A stretch of DNA of 64,000 nt from Streptomyces sp. R28 (GTDB lineage Bacteria; Actinomycetota; Actinomycetes; Streptomycetales; Streptomycetaceae): NCBI RefSeq assembly GCF_041052385.1, contig NZ_CP163439.1, positions 10,343,001 to 10,407,000 on the forward strand, given 5' to 3'. Within the stretch, counting starts at the first letter, position 1, and every line of letters starts with the position of its first letter. Below are positions 25,782 through 33,972 of the stretch, in pieces. The position numbers and the translations under genes were made by a program. A model generated the notes under the pieces. That model was not told the origin of the DNA. It searched no databases and worked only from the letters and a program-made list of their open reading frames with translations.

Positions 25782-26659
25782 GGTGGCTGGTCACCGGCGC
25801 GGGCGGCATGCTCGGCCACGACATGGTCGAGGAACTCCGCGCGCGCGGTGAGCCGGTGACCGGCCTCGACCACGGCGCCCTCGACGTCACCAGCCCCGAC
25901 GCCGTCGACCGCGCCCTCGCCGCGTACCACCCCGACGTGGTCGTCAACTGTGCCGCGTACACGGCCGTCGACGACGCCGAGAAGGACGAGAGACGAGCCC
26001 TGCGCGTCAACGGCGACGGCCCGGGCCTGCTGGCCCACACCTGCACCACCTACGAGGCCCGCCTGATCCACGTCTCCACCGACTACGTCTTCGCCGGCGA
26101 CGCGCGGACCCCCTACGCGGAGAACCATCCCACCGACCCGCGCACGGCCTACGGCCGCACCAAACTCGCCGGCGAGCGGGCCGTACTGGACGAACTCCCG
26201 GCGGCGAGCGCCATCGTGCGCACCGCCTGGCTGTACGGCGTCCACGGCCGCAGTTTCGTCCGCACGATGATCGAGCTGGAGGCGAGCCGGGACACCGTCG
26301 ACGTCGTCGACGACCAGCGCGGCCAGCCCACCTGGAGCGCCGACGTCGCCGCGCTCATCGCCGACCTCGGCCCGCGCGTCGGCCGTGACACGAGCGGCAT
26401 CGTCCACGCCACCGACTCCGGCGAGGCCACCTGGTACGACCTGGCCCGCGAGGTGTTCCGGCTCCTCGGCGCCGATCCCGACCGGGTGCGCCCCGTCACC
26501 AGCGAGGCCTTCCCCCGGCCGGCGCCCCGTCCCGCGTACAGCGTCCTCGCGCAGAGCCGTCGGCAGCGGCTCGGCCTCGCCCGAGCGCGCGACTGGCGCA
26601 CCGCTCTGCACGAGGCACTGCCCCGGATCCGCAAGGAGACCCTCCGTGAAACGCCATGA
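25778..26659 (+). CDS. rfbD: dTDP-4-dehydrorhamnose reductase
   Basis: This 293-residue SDR enzyme catalyses the last, NAD(P)H-dependent step to dTDP-L-rhamnose. It shows the N-terminal WLVTGAGGMLGHDMV, DVVVNCAAYTAVDDAE, the catalytic Thr/Tyr/Lys set in VSTDYVFAGD and YGRTKLAGE, and the C-terminal RPAYSVL region. The ATG overlaps the rfbB stop, and the 3' end overlaps the next gene by 14 bases. The epimerase rfbC is not in line but convergent, 0.9 kb downstream. Confidence 0.93.
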   Translation: MRWLVTGAGGMLGHDMVEELRARGEPVTGLDHGALDVTSPDAVDRALAAYHPDVVVNCAAYTAVDDAEKDERRALRVNGDGPGLLAHTCTTYEARLIHVSTDYVFAGDARTPYAENHPTDPRTAYGRTKLAGERAVLDELPAASAIVRTAWLYGVHGRSFVRTMIELEASRDTVDVVDDQRGQPTWSADVAALIADLGPRVGRDTSGIVHATDSGEATWYDLAREVFRLLGADPDRVRPVTSEAFPRPAPRPAYSVLAQSRRQRLGLARARDWRTALHEALPRIRKETLRETP

Positions 26660-27452
26660 GTTCCTCCGGGAACTGCACAAGGTCAGCGGAAACCGCAACT
26701 ACCTGGAGATCGGCGTCAACGACGGCCGCAGCCTCAGACTCTCCCGCGTCCCCACCATCGCCGTCGATCCCGCCTTCAAGGTCGTCACGGAGATCCGGTG
26801 CGACGTCCACCTGGTCAAGGCCACCAGTGACGACTTCTTCGCCCGCGACAACCCGCTCGTCCACCTCAAGGGCGGCCGTCATCCCCTGCGCAACCTGCGC
26901 CGGGGCCGCAGTCCGCTCGGGTACTGGCGGGGAACCGTCCTCGACCTGTCGTTCATCGACGGCATGCACCTGTTCGAGTACGCGCTGCGGGACTTCATGA
27001 ACATCGAGCGGCACTCCGACTGGACCAGCGTGATCGTCTTCGACGACATGCTGCCGCGCAACGTCGACGAGGCGGCCCGCGACCGGCACACCGGTGCCTG
27101 GACCGGGGACGTCTACAAGATCGCCGAGATCCTCGGGCGCTGTCGCCCCGACCTGGTGACCGTTCTCGTCGACACCCGGCCGACCGGGCAGCTCGTCGTC
27201 CTCGGCGCCGATCCCGGCAATCGGGTGCTGCGTGAGCGGTACGACGAGATCGTCGCCGAGTACGACGTTCCCGATCCGCAGAAGGTCCCCGAGACGATCC
27301 TGGACCGGGCGGGGGCGGTGGCGCCCGAGGTGCTGCTCGGGGCGGGTTTCTGGCGGCCGCTCGGGCGGGCTCGGGCGTGGGGTGTGGGGCGGGCTCGGGG
27401 CTGGGAGCCGTTGAGGAAGGCGGTTGAAGGAGCGCTCGGCAGCCGTCCGTAG
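26646..27452 (+). CDS. Putative class I SAM-dependent methyltransferase in the rhamnose operon
   Basis: This 268-residue protein carries a glycine-containing NYLEIGVNDGRSL motif resembling SAM motif I and a later LDLSFIDGMHLFEYALRD and IVFDDMLP, the arrangement found in Methyltransf_24-like and cephalosporin-hydroxylase-like proteins near cell-surface glycan genes. GTG at 26646 follows AAGGAG by 7 bases and overlaps the end of rfbD, so it is cotranslated with the rhamnose genes. A role in methylating a sugar or a glycopolymer end is plausible but only inferred from context. The C-terminal 35 residues are Arg/Gly/Trp-rich and look unconserved. Confidence 0.65.
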   Translation: MKRHEFLRELHKVSGNRNYLEIGVNDGRSLRLSRVPTIAVDPAFKVVTEIRCDVHLVKATSDDFFARDNPLVHLKGGRHPLRNLRRGRSPLGYWRGTVLDLSFIDGMHLFEYALRDFMNIERHSDWTSVIVFDDMLPRNVDEAARDRHTGAWTGDVYKIAEILGRCRPDLVTVLVDTRPTGQLVVLGADPGNRVLRERYDEIVAEYDVPDPQKVPETILDRAGAVAPEVLLGAGFWRPLGRARAWGVGRARGWEPLRKAVEGALGSRP

Positions 27453-27485
27453 TGCCGCGATGTGCGGTCGTTCGGCTGCTGCGCC

Positions 27486-27527
27486 GTCGTGGCTGGTCGC
27501 GCGGTTCCCCACGCCCCTCAGGGGCGC
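27486..27527. terminator. Streptomyces intergenic repeat with hairpin, bidirectional terminator
   Basis: The segment beginning gtcgtggctggtcgcgcgg and ending in CGCCCCT c AGGGGCG (27512-27526) matches the family of short repeats I know from many Streptomyces genomes (ctggtcgcgc-agttcccc-gcgcccct type), usually found between gene ends. It sits between the convergent methyltransferase and rfbC genes. Confidence 0.7.
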
Positions 27528-27537
27528 TGCGGATCCG

Positions 27538-28149
27538 TCAGCTGCCGCCGAACTGTCCCTTGCGCAGTGGCTCGTGCTGGGCAGCGCAGATCTCGTACGA
27601 CGGGAGCAGCCCCGTCTCCCGCGCCTCGGCCAGCGACGGCGCCTGTGCGTCCTTGGGGGACAGGACCGGTGGGATGTTCTCGGGCCAGGCGATGCCCAGT
27701 TCGGGGTCGAGCGGGTGCACCCCGTGTTCGCGCTCCGGGGTGTAGCCCGTCGAGCACAGGTAGATCACGGTGGCCTCGTCGGTGAGCGCCATGAAGGCAT
27801 GCCCGAGGCCCTCCGCGAGGAACAGCGCGTGTCGGCTGTCGTCGTCGAGGCGCAGTGCCTCCCAGCGCCCGAAGGTGGGGGAGCCGACGCGGAGGTCGAC
27901 CACCACGTCCAGGACGGCGCCGCGTAGACACGTCACGTACTTGGCCTGGCCGGGCGGCACGTCCGAGAAGTGCACGCCGCGCAGTACGCCCCAGCGGGAG
28001 ACCGAGCAGTTCGCCTGTGCCAGGGACAGGTCGTAGCCGGTGGCCTCGTGGAACTCCCCACCCCGGTACCACTCGTGGAAACTGCCCCGGTCGTCCGGGA
28101 AGACCTTGGGCTCCAGTGCCCACGCGCCTTCGATGCCGAGCGGTCGCAT
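27538..28149 (-). CDS. rfbC: dTDP-4-dehydrorhamnose 3,5-epimerase
   Basis: A 203-residue cupin-fold epimerase that acts on dTDP-4-keto-6-deoxyglucose between RfbB and RfbD. It shows the N-terminal PKVFPDDRGSFHEWY, the active-site RWGVLRGVHF (catalytic His) and the GLGHAFMALTDEATVIYLCS region. The ATG follows AGGAGGTGA by 5 bases, one of the best ribosome sites in the window. It lies 4 bases after the glycosyltransferase stop and is cotranscribed with it, while rfbA/B/D are on the opposite strand. It completes the rhamnose pathway. Confidence 0.93.
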   Translation of the reverse strand: MRPLGIEGAWALEPKVFPDDRGSFHEWYRGGEFHEATGYDLSLAQANCSVSRWGVLRGVHFSDVPPGQAKYVTCLRGAVLDVVVDLRVGSPTFGRWEALRLDDDSRHALFLAEGLGHAFMALTDEATVIYLCSTGYTPEREHGVHPLDPELGIAWPENIPPVLSPKDAQAPSLAEARETGLLPSYEICAAQHEPLRKGQFGGS

Positions 28150-28153
28150 GCCG

Positions 28154-30091
28154 TCACCTCCTGCGGGCCCGGGCCCGCCGTCGGGCCGCCATCCGTCCCA
28201 GGGCCGTACCGAGCCTGCGCCGTGCCCTGCGGACCAGCCGTCGTAGGGCACTGGGGCGGGGAGCCCGTACCACGCGCACTCCGCCGGCACCGGCCCGCAG
28301 GGCGAACGGCAGCGGGAGGAAGCGCGGGCCAGGTGCGCCGAGCGCCGTCCGCCAGGTCGTTCCCCGCAGGTCGCCCAGCGGTAGGAGGGCCTCCAGCAGG
28401 GCCCCGGACCCTTGCGGGGACAGGGTTGCGGGCACGTCATGGGCGGTGCCTGACGAGGTGAGGCGGAGTGCGGCGTCCGTGCCGTCGCGGGGGACGTGCA
28501 GGGGGAGCAGCGCGTGCACGCGGGCGCCCGAGGCCGTGACGTCGTTCGGAGTGAGGGCGCCGAGGCCGACCCGGTGGGTCGCGCGGTCCACGTCCAGGGC
28601 GAGGTTCGCGTGCGGTGCGGTCCAGTACGGCAGGACCACGTGTCCGCCGACGATGCCGGCGTGCGGGGCGGGGCGGTCCTCGCGCGGGGCGGGGCCGAGA
28701 CGGCACTCCTTGGTCCAGCCGCCCAGCCTGACGCGGGCGAACGCGTCCCACAGGCCGTCGCGTGTGAGGGTGACGGGATCGACGGCTGCGGTGGCGTGCA
28801 GGACCAGACGGACCCGGCCGTCGTCGTCGGCCGGCATCTCCTCCCGGGTGAACTCCAGCGGCTGGAAGTACTGGGCGGCGCTGGAGCGCTCGCGCAGCAG
28901 CAGGTCAGCGGTGGCCTCACCGAACCGGGCGACGGTGTCCTCGCCCACCCGGGCGATGGCCGCGGCGAGGTCCCCGGGCGGGCCGACCAGTGGCGTACGG
29001 GCTGCCGGGACGGCGGGGAAGGTCATCGGCTCACCTGCGGCCGCGAACTCGGCCGAGAAGCCGACCCGCAGCGTGCCGTCCTCCCACGCCACGCGCTCGG
29101 GGGCGGCCGTGAGCGCGATGCGGGCCTCCCACTCGGCGAGGGCCTCCACGTCGTCGTACCGATCCGCCGCGATCAGCTCGGCGACGACCTGCTGCGTCGG
29201 CTGCAGCCCCGCCGCGACAGCGGGCCCGAACCGCTCCACGACGACCTGGTGGATCTCCCCGAACAGCTCCCGGCGATAGTCCGCCGGCATGGCGAGGAAA
29301 CGCTTCCCGCGCAGCCGCTCGACCATCTCCACCCGCAGCCAGCGGCGAAACAGCCGGTCGCGCAGTGGGCCCGGCTCGGTGTACCGCTCGACTACGTCCA
29401 GGGCCTCCCGGAGGTTCTTGAAGTACCCGCCGGGGTCGAAGCGCTGGAAGCCGGCGTTCGAGGCGTCGTCCCGGCGGACGTGGTAGTAGCAGACGTAGTC
29501 GCTGAGCACCGAGACGTTGCTCGCGCGCAGGTACGCCTCGGTGACGAAGACGTGGTCCTCGAGGCGCCGCCTGCCCTCGGGGAAGCGCAGGCCGATGTCG
29601 TCGAGGAAGGCGCGGCGGAACATCTTGTGCGGGGTGAGGCTGTCGATCAGCGGCGCGTCGGCGACGGTGGCGCGCGGGTGGTTGCGGCGGAACAGCTCCA
29701 CCGGCACCGCGCGGCCCTTGCCGGCCATCTTGCCGACCACGACATCGGCGCCGTTGGCCACGCCGTAGTCGTACATCCGCTCCAGGGCCTCGTCGCCGAG
29801 GTGGTCGTCGTTGTCCATGAACATCACGTACTCACCGCGCGCGGCGGCGATCCCGACATTGCGGGGCTTGCCCGACCAGCCGGAGTTCGCCTGGTGAACG
29901 ACGGTCACCCGGGGATCCGTGGCGGCGAGCGCGTCGAGCCGGGCGGGTGTGCCGTCGGTGGAACCGTCGTCGACGAAGATCACTTCGTACGCGTCCGGGG
30001 GCAGCGACTGCCTGAGCAGCGACGCGATGCAGTCCTCGACATAGACCCCGGGGTTGTACACCGGGACGACCACGCTGACCTTGACCGGCAT
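28154..30091 (-). CDS. Family 2 glycosyltransferase with large C-terminal extension
   Basis: This 645-residue protein begins with a GT-A fold: VSVVVPVYNPGVYVEDCIAS, VIFVDDGSTDGTP, the nucleotide-sugar region NSGWSGKPRNVGIA and the metal motif MDNDDHLG (residues about 1-230). The remaining 400 residues include a helical section and a beta-rich C-terminus, resembling teichoic-acid glycosyltransferases of the TarS type. No membrane helix is seen, so it is probably cytoplasmic and adds sugar (possibly rhamnose, from context) to a cell-wall polymer. A promoter-like TGGACA-16-TAGGAT precedes it. Confidence 0.8.
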   Translation of the reverse strand: MPVKVSVVVPVYNPGVYVEDCIASLLRQSLPPDAYEVIFVDDGSTDGTPARLDALAATDPRVTVVHQANSGWSGKPRNVGIAAARGEYVMFMDNDDHLGDEALERMYDYGVANGADVVVGKMAGKGRAVPVELFRRNHPRATVADAPLIDSLTPHKMFRRAFLDDIGLRFPEGRRRLEDHVFVTEAYLRASNVSVLSDYVCYYHVRRDDASNAGFQRFDPGGYFKNLREALDVVERYTEPGPLRDRLFRRWLRVEMVERLRGKRFLAMPADYRRELFGEIHQVVVERFGPAVAAGLQPTQQVVAELIAADRYDDVEALAEWEARIALTAAPERVAWEDGTLRVGFSAEFAAAGEPMTFPAVPAARTPLVGPPGDLAAAIARVGEDTVARFGEATADLLLRERSSAAQYFQPLEFTREEMPADDDGRVRLVLHATAAVDPVTLTRDGLWDAFARVRLGGWTKECRLGPAPREDRPAPHAGIVGGHVVLPYWTAPHANLALDVDRATHRVGLGALTPNDVTASGARVHALLPLHVPRDGTDAALRLTSSGTAHDVPATLSPQGSGALLEALLPLGDLRGTTWRTALGAPGPRFLPLPFALRAGAGGVRVVRAPRPSALRRLVRRARRRLGTALGRMAARRRARARRR

Positions 30092-30153
30092 CGGTCTCCG
30101 AGCCCCCTAGGGGTTGCTGGGCGTTTGCCTCGGATTACGGCGTTCGTGGCCAA

Positions 30154-30181
30154 ATCCTAACCCTGTCACGCCTTTTGTCCA
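30154..30181 (-). promoter_or_regulatory. Candidate promoter of the GT2-rfbC unit
   Basis: On the minus strand, a -35-like TGGACA (30181-30176) and a -10-like TAGGAT (30159-30154) are 16 bases apart, giving a 5' UTR of roughly 55 bases. This fits vegetative Streptomyces promoters. It is read by eye only. Confidence 0.45.
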
Positions 30182-30200
30182 CCGCTCAACGATCGATGCC

Positions 30201-30234
30201 GTGCGTATCGAGGCCACGTGCGTATCGAGGTCAC
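30201..30234. repeat. Tandem 17-bp repeat in a divergent promoter region
   Basis: GTGCGTATCGAGGCCAC is followed immediately by the same 17 bases with one change (C to T at position 14). It lies between the divergent GT2 and metallophosphoesterase genes, 62 bases before the latter's start. It could be a paired protein-binding site. Confidence 0.6.
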
Positions 30235-30295
30235 GTGTGCCCGTCCGGCGTCGCGGAACCGGCCGGAAGATCGTCCACGCCGGTAGCCTGACGGC

Positions 30296-30796
30296 GTGCG
30301 CCTCCTGCTGATGTCCGGCACCCACCTGCCCAAGCGCGCCAAGGCACTGCCTGATCCGCTGCTCGCCGAACTCCCGCGCGCCGACGTCGTGTTCCACGCC
30401 GGCGACTGGGTCGACGCGGCCACGCTCGACCTGCTGGAGAGCCGCTGCGCCCGGCTCGTCGGGGTCCACGGCAACAACGACGGACCGGACCTGCGCGCCC
30501 GGCTACCGGAGGTGGCGTACGTCGAGCTGGGCGCTCTGCGCTTCGGCGTGGTCCACGAGACCGGGCCCGCGCAGGGCCGCGAGACGCGCTGCGCCGCCCG
30601 TTTCCCCGACCTCGACGTACTGGTCTTCGGACACAGCCACATCCCCTGGGACACCACCGCCCCGACCGGCCTGCGCCTGCTCAACCCCGGCTCCCCGACC
30701 GACCGCCGTCGCCGGCCGCACTGCACCTACATGACCGCCACCGTGGCCGAGGGCCGCCTCACGGACGTGGAACTGCACCGGCTGCCTCCGCGCTGA
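30296..30796 (+). CDS. YfcE/MJ0936-like metallophosphoesterase with a changed first metal ligand
   Basis: This 166-residue protein has a calcineurin-like phosphoesterase fold: VFHAGDWVD, the GNNDGPD (GNHD-type) motif, VVHETG and the C-terminal GHSHIPW. The N-terminal motif normally reads DxH ('SDTH') and supplies the first metal ligand; here it is MSGTH, with Gly8 (GGC) in place of Asp, one base from GAC. The rest of the site is intact, so activity may be weakened or metal preference changed. The start is the GTG at 30296 (RLLLMS). It is a single gene with a strong terminator downstream. Confidence 0.8.
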   Translation: MRLLLMSGTHLPKRAKALPDPLLAELPRADVVFHAGDWVDAATLDLLESRCARLVGVHGNNDGPDLRARLPEVAYVELGALRFGVVHETGPAQGRETRCAARFPDLDVLVFGHSHIPWDTTAPTGLRLLNPGSPTDRRRRPHCTYMTATVAEGRLTDVELHRLPPR

Positions 30797-30848
30797 CAGC
30801 CGGTGTCGACGGGGCATGCGTCTCGACAAGAACCCGGCCTCAACAAGA

Positions 30849-30883
30849 TCCGGGCCGCTCCATACGTAGGGAAGCGGCCCGGA
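30849..30883 (+). terminator. Terminator after the metallophosphoesterase gene
   Basis: A perfect 11-bp inverted repeat (TCCGGGCCGCT / AGCGGCCCGGA) with a 13-base loop lies about 50 bases after the stop. Confidence 0.8.
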
Positions 30884-31029
30884 CACTGCTATGCGCTGTC
30901 ATGGACCTCCTTCCCGCTCAGAGGCGTTGTTCGGGGGCACGAATGCCTCCTTGTGGAGCCCCCTACCCCTTCGCGCCCGCCTTACACCCCCGGATTCGAG
31001 TCACTCGCGGGCCGATCGGGACGCCGGGA

Positions 31030-31650
31030 TCACCTGCGGTGGGCCCGCCGCCACCGCAGGATGCGCGCCACCCCGAGCACCGCCCCGAACACCACGCCGG
31101 CCGTCGCCACCGCCATCCCGGCCCGCTTCGCCACCGGCACCCCGGCCGCGCGGAGCAGATCGAGCGGCTGCTCCAGCTGCTCCTCGGCCACCGCCGCACC
31201 CCCCGCGGGCTCGGCCAGTCGCTGCGACAGGGACGCGGCGAACTGCCCGACCAGCCGGTCACCCACCTCGGCCATGACCCCACGCCCGAACTGCGCCGGC
31301 CGCCCGGTCACGGTCAGATCGGTGTCCACCGACACGGCCGTACCGCCGTCGCGCTCGCTGAGCGTGCCGGACATCGTGGCCCGTGCGGTGCCCTGCCCCC
31401 GCGTCTCCCGGCCACTCGCGCTCAGCACCATGTGGTGCGCCGACTCGTCCTGCTCCTCGAAGACCGCGGTGCCCTTGTACGTCACGGTGATCGGGCCCAC
31501 CTTGACCTTCACCGCGCCGGTCACGGTCCTGCCGTCGTACTCCTCGACGCTCGCCCCGGGCATGCACGGCGCGACGCGCTCGATGTCGAGCAGCGCGCGC
31601 CAGGCCTCGTCGACCGGGACGGGGACGGTGAACTCGTGGTGCAGCTCCAT
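31030..31650 (-). CDS. CoxG-like SRPBCC protein
   Basis: A 206-residue CoxG/SRPBCC protein: MELHHEFTVPVPVDEAW, ALLDIERVAPCMPGASV, then KVKVGPITVTYKGTA, the usual CO-dehydrogenase subunit G pattern. Unlike many homologues it ends with a membrane helix (AGMAVATAGVVFGAVLGVA) and a basic tail, as expected for CoxG, which anchors CO dehydrogenase at the membrane in Oligotropha. The ATG at 31650 has GGAGG 5 bases before it; an ATG at 31665 forms ATGA with the xdhC stop and is the alternative. It is the last gene of the operon. Confidence 0.85.
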   Translation of the reverse strand: MELHHEFTVPVPVDEAWRALLDIERVAPCMPGASVEEYDGRTVTGAVKVKVGPITVTYKGTAVFEEQDESAHHMVLSASGRETRGQGTARATMSGTLSERDGGTAVSVDTDLTVTGRPAQFGRGVMAEVGDRLVGQFAASLSQRLAEPAGGAAVAEEQLEQPLDLLRAAGVPVAKRAGMAVATAGVVFGAVLGVARILRWRRAHRR

Positions 31651-31661
31651 GACTTCCTCCC

Positions 31662-32786
31662 TCATACTCCCTGCGGGCGGACCCGCGCTCCGTGCGGATG
31701 GATGGCGCCGGCGGTCGCCGTCAGCGGGGTACCGCTGCCGCCCCAGCGCAGGGCGACGATCTCGGCGGCGACGGACACGGCGACCTCCTCGGGCGTACGG
31801 GCCCCGAGGTCGAGCCCGACCGGGGAGCGCAGCCGGGCCAACTCGCCCTCGCCGAGCCCGGATTCGGCCAGCCGCCGCATCCGGTCGTCGTGCGTGCGGC
31901 GGCTGCCCATCGCCCCGATGTACGCCGCCGGGCGGCGCAGCGCCTCTTCGAGCAGCGGCACGTCGAACTTCGGGTCGTGGGTGAGCACGCAGATCACGGT
32001 GCGTTCGTCGGTGTCGGTGCCGCTCAGGTAGCGGTGCGGCCAGTCAACGATCACCTCCACGCCGTCCGGGAAGCGCTTCGGCGTGGCGAAGACCGGGCGG
32101 GCGTCGCACACCGTGACCCGGTAGCCGAGGAAGTCGCCGATGCCGGCGACCGCGGCCGCGTAGTCGATCGCGCCGAACACCAGCATGCGCGGCGGCGGCG
32201 CGAAGGAGTGCAGGAAGACGGTGACCGCGTCCTCGCGGCGCTCGCCGTGCGGACCGTAGTGCCGCAAACCCGTGGCGCCGAGGGCGAGTTCACCGCGCGC
32301 GTCGGCGGTGACCGCCACGTCCAGGCCGGACGTGCCGAGCGTGCCCGCGACCCGGTCCGGCCACACCGCCAGCGCCGCTCCCCGCGGCGCGGGCCCGTCG
32401 GTCACCGTCGCCACGGTCACCGGCCGGCCCGCCGCGACCGACTCCGCGACCTCGCCGAAGGACGGATCCGAGACGGCCGTGACCGGACGCACGAGCAGGG
32501 TGATCTCGCCGCCGCAGGTGAGACCCACCGCGAACGCGTCCTCGTCGCTGTACCCGAAGGTCTCCAGCCGCGCCTCGCCGTTCGCCACCACCTCCTGCGC
32601 GAGTTCGAAGACGGCCCCTTCGACGCAGCCGCCGGACACACTGCCCACGACCTCGTCGTCCGGTCCCACCGCCATCGCGGCTCCGGGGTCGCGCGGGGCG
32701 CTGCGGCTCGTGGCGACCACCGTGGCGAGTCCGAACGGCGCGCGGGCCGCGTACCAGCCGCCGAGCACCGGGAGAATGTCACGCAT
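31662..32786 (-). CDS. xdhC: XdhC-family molybdenum cofactor maturation protein
   Basis: This 374-residue protein has an N-terminal XdhC domain (LATVVATSRSAPRDPGAAM, GSVSGGCVEGAVFELAQ) and a C-terminal Rossmann-like XdhC_C domain (MLVFGAIDYAAAVAGIGDFL, AYIGAMGSRRTH). XdhC-type proteins bind the molybdenum cofactor, help install the terminal sulfido ligand and insert it into xanthine-dehydrogenase-family enzymes. The ATG overlaps the upstream VWA gene by 8 bases, so it is coupled to the hydroxylase genes. Confidence 0.92.
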   Translation of the reverse strand: MRDILPVLGGWYAARAPFGLATVVATSRSAPRDPGAAMAVGPDDEVVGSVSGGCVEGAVFELAQEVVANGEARLETFGYSDEDAFAVGLTCGGEITLLVRPVTAVSDPSFGEVAESVAAGRPVTVATVTDGPAPRGAALAVWPDRVAGTLGTSGLDVAVTADARGELALGATGLRHYGPHGERREDAVTVFLHSFAPPPRMLVFGAIDYAAAVAGIGDFLGYRVTVCDARPVFATPKRFPDGVEVIVDWPHRYLSGTDTDERTVICVLTHDPKFDVPLLEEALRRPAAYIGAMGSRRTHDDRMRRLAESGLGEGELARLRSPVGLDLGARTPEEVAVSVAAEIVALRWGGSGTPLTATAGAIHPHGARVRPQGV

Positions 32787-33972
32787 CGTCCGCTCCTCTC
32801 ACCACCGCCGCCAGCCGCTCCAGGGCGGCCAGGCTGTGCCCCTCGACGAAGGCGTCCACGCTCGGCAGCGCCGCCGCCATCCCGGCCGCCAGGGGTGCGT
32901 AGCCGGGGCGCGCCTTGCGCGGATTGGTCCAGATCACGCGGTGTGCCAGCCGGTGCAGGCGGCGCATCTGGGCCGCGAGCAGCTCCGGGTCGCCGCGCTC
33001 CCAGCCGTCGGACAGCACCACCACGATCGCACCGCGCGCCATGCCCCGCTGCCCCCAGCGATCCAGGAACGCCCGCAGCAGCTCGCCCAGCCGGGTACCC
33101 CCGCGCCAGTCGGGCACCGCCGCCGCGACCGCGGTCATCGCCAGGTCCGGATCACGGTGCGACATCTCCCGGGTCACCCGGGTCAGCCGGGTGCCGATCG
33201 TGAACACCTCGGTGCCTCGGGTGTGGGCGGCCGCGTGCGTGAAACGCAGCAGTGCGTCCGCGTACGGCGCCATGGAGCCGCTGACGTCCACGAGCAGCAC
33301 GACCCGGCGCGGCCGATTCGTGCGGGCGTGCCGTCGCGGCAGCGCGGGCTCACCGCCACGCCGCAACAGCTCCCGGACGGTCCGGTGCGGATCGACCTCG
33401 CCACGCCGGGCGGGCCGCCGACGCGCGGAGCGCCGCACGGCGCCGCGCAGCGCCAACGCGGCCAGCAGGCGCCGTACCTGTTCGCGCTCGACGGCGTCGA
33501 GCCCGGCGAAGTCGCGGTGGCGGAGGACCTCCGTGGAGCTGGCGAGGGAGGGCGCGGGCGGGGCGTCGCGCTCGCCGCGCGCTCGCGTACGGCCCTCGGC
33601 GCCCGCGTCGCCCACAAGGAGCCGGAGCCGGGGCGCCGGAGCGGCGGGCACCGCATGCCCGGCGGGCTCACCGCCACCGAAGCAGGACGCGAACACCCGC
33701 TCGTACCGCTCCAGGTCGTCCCGGTCCCCGCACAGCGTCAGCCGCCCCGCCCAGTACACGTCCGCCCGCAGGCCCGGCCGCAGGACGTCCACCGCGCACA
33801 GGAACGCGTGCACCCGCTCGGCACTCGCGTCGACGCCCGCCGCGCGCAGGGCACGGGCGAAGCCCAGGAGCGCGGCGTCCGCGGCGAACACGCCCGTCAC
33901 GCCGGCCATATCCGTTCCGCCTGTCATACCCGTTCCGTCTGTCGTACCCCTCCCGCCTGTCCTGCCGGTCAC
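32779..33972 (-). CDS. VWA-domain protein, CoxE-like
   Basis: A 397-residue protein with an N-terminal alpha-helical region and a C-terminal von Willebrand A domain holding an intact MIDAS metal site (VDVSGSM, then the downstream Thr and SDGWERGD). CoxE partners the MoxR ATPase CoxD to remodel the copper-molybdenum or molybdenum centre of CO-dehydrogenase-family enzymes. The start is set at GTG 33972, which overlaps the ATPase stop as GTGA; ATG codons at 33927 and 33909 are possible, because the first 24 residues are a Gly/Thr-rich low-complexity stretch. The Ser-rich/Pro-rich middle is poorly conserved. Confidence 0.85.
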   Translation of the reverse strand: MTGRTGGRGTTDGTGMTGGTDMAGVTGVFAADAALLGFARALRAAGVDASAERVHAFLCAVDVLRPGLRADVYWAGRLTLCGDRDDLERYERVFASCFGGGEPAGHAVPAAPAPRLRLLVGDAGAEGRTRARGERDAPPAPSLASSTEVLRHRDFAGLDAVEREQVRRLLAALALRGAVRRSARRRPARRGEVDPHRTVRELLRRGGEPALPRRHARTNRPRRVVLLVDVSGSMAPYADALLRFTHAAAHTRGTEVFTIGTRLTRVTREMSHRDPDLAMTAVAAAVPDWRGGTRLGELLRAFLDRWGQRGMARGAIVVVLSDGWERGDPELLAAQMRRLHRLAHRVIWTNPRKARPGYAPLAAGMAAALPSVDAFVEGHSLAALERLAAVVRGADDA

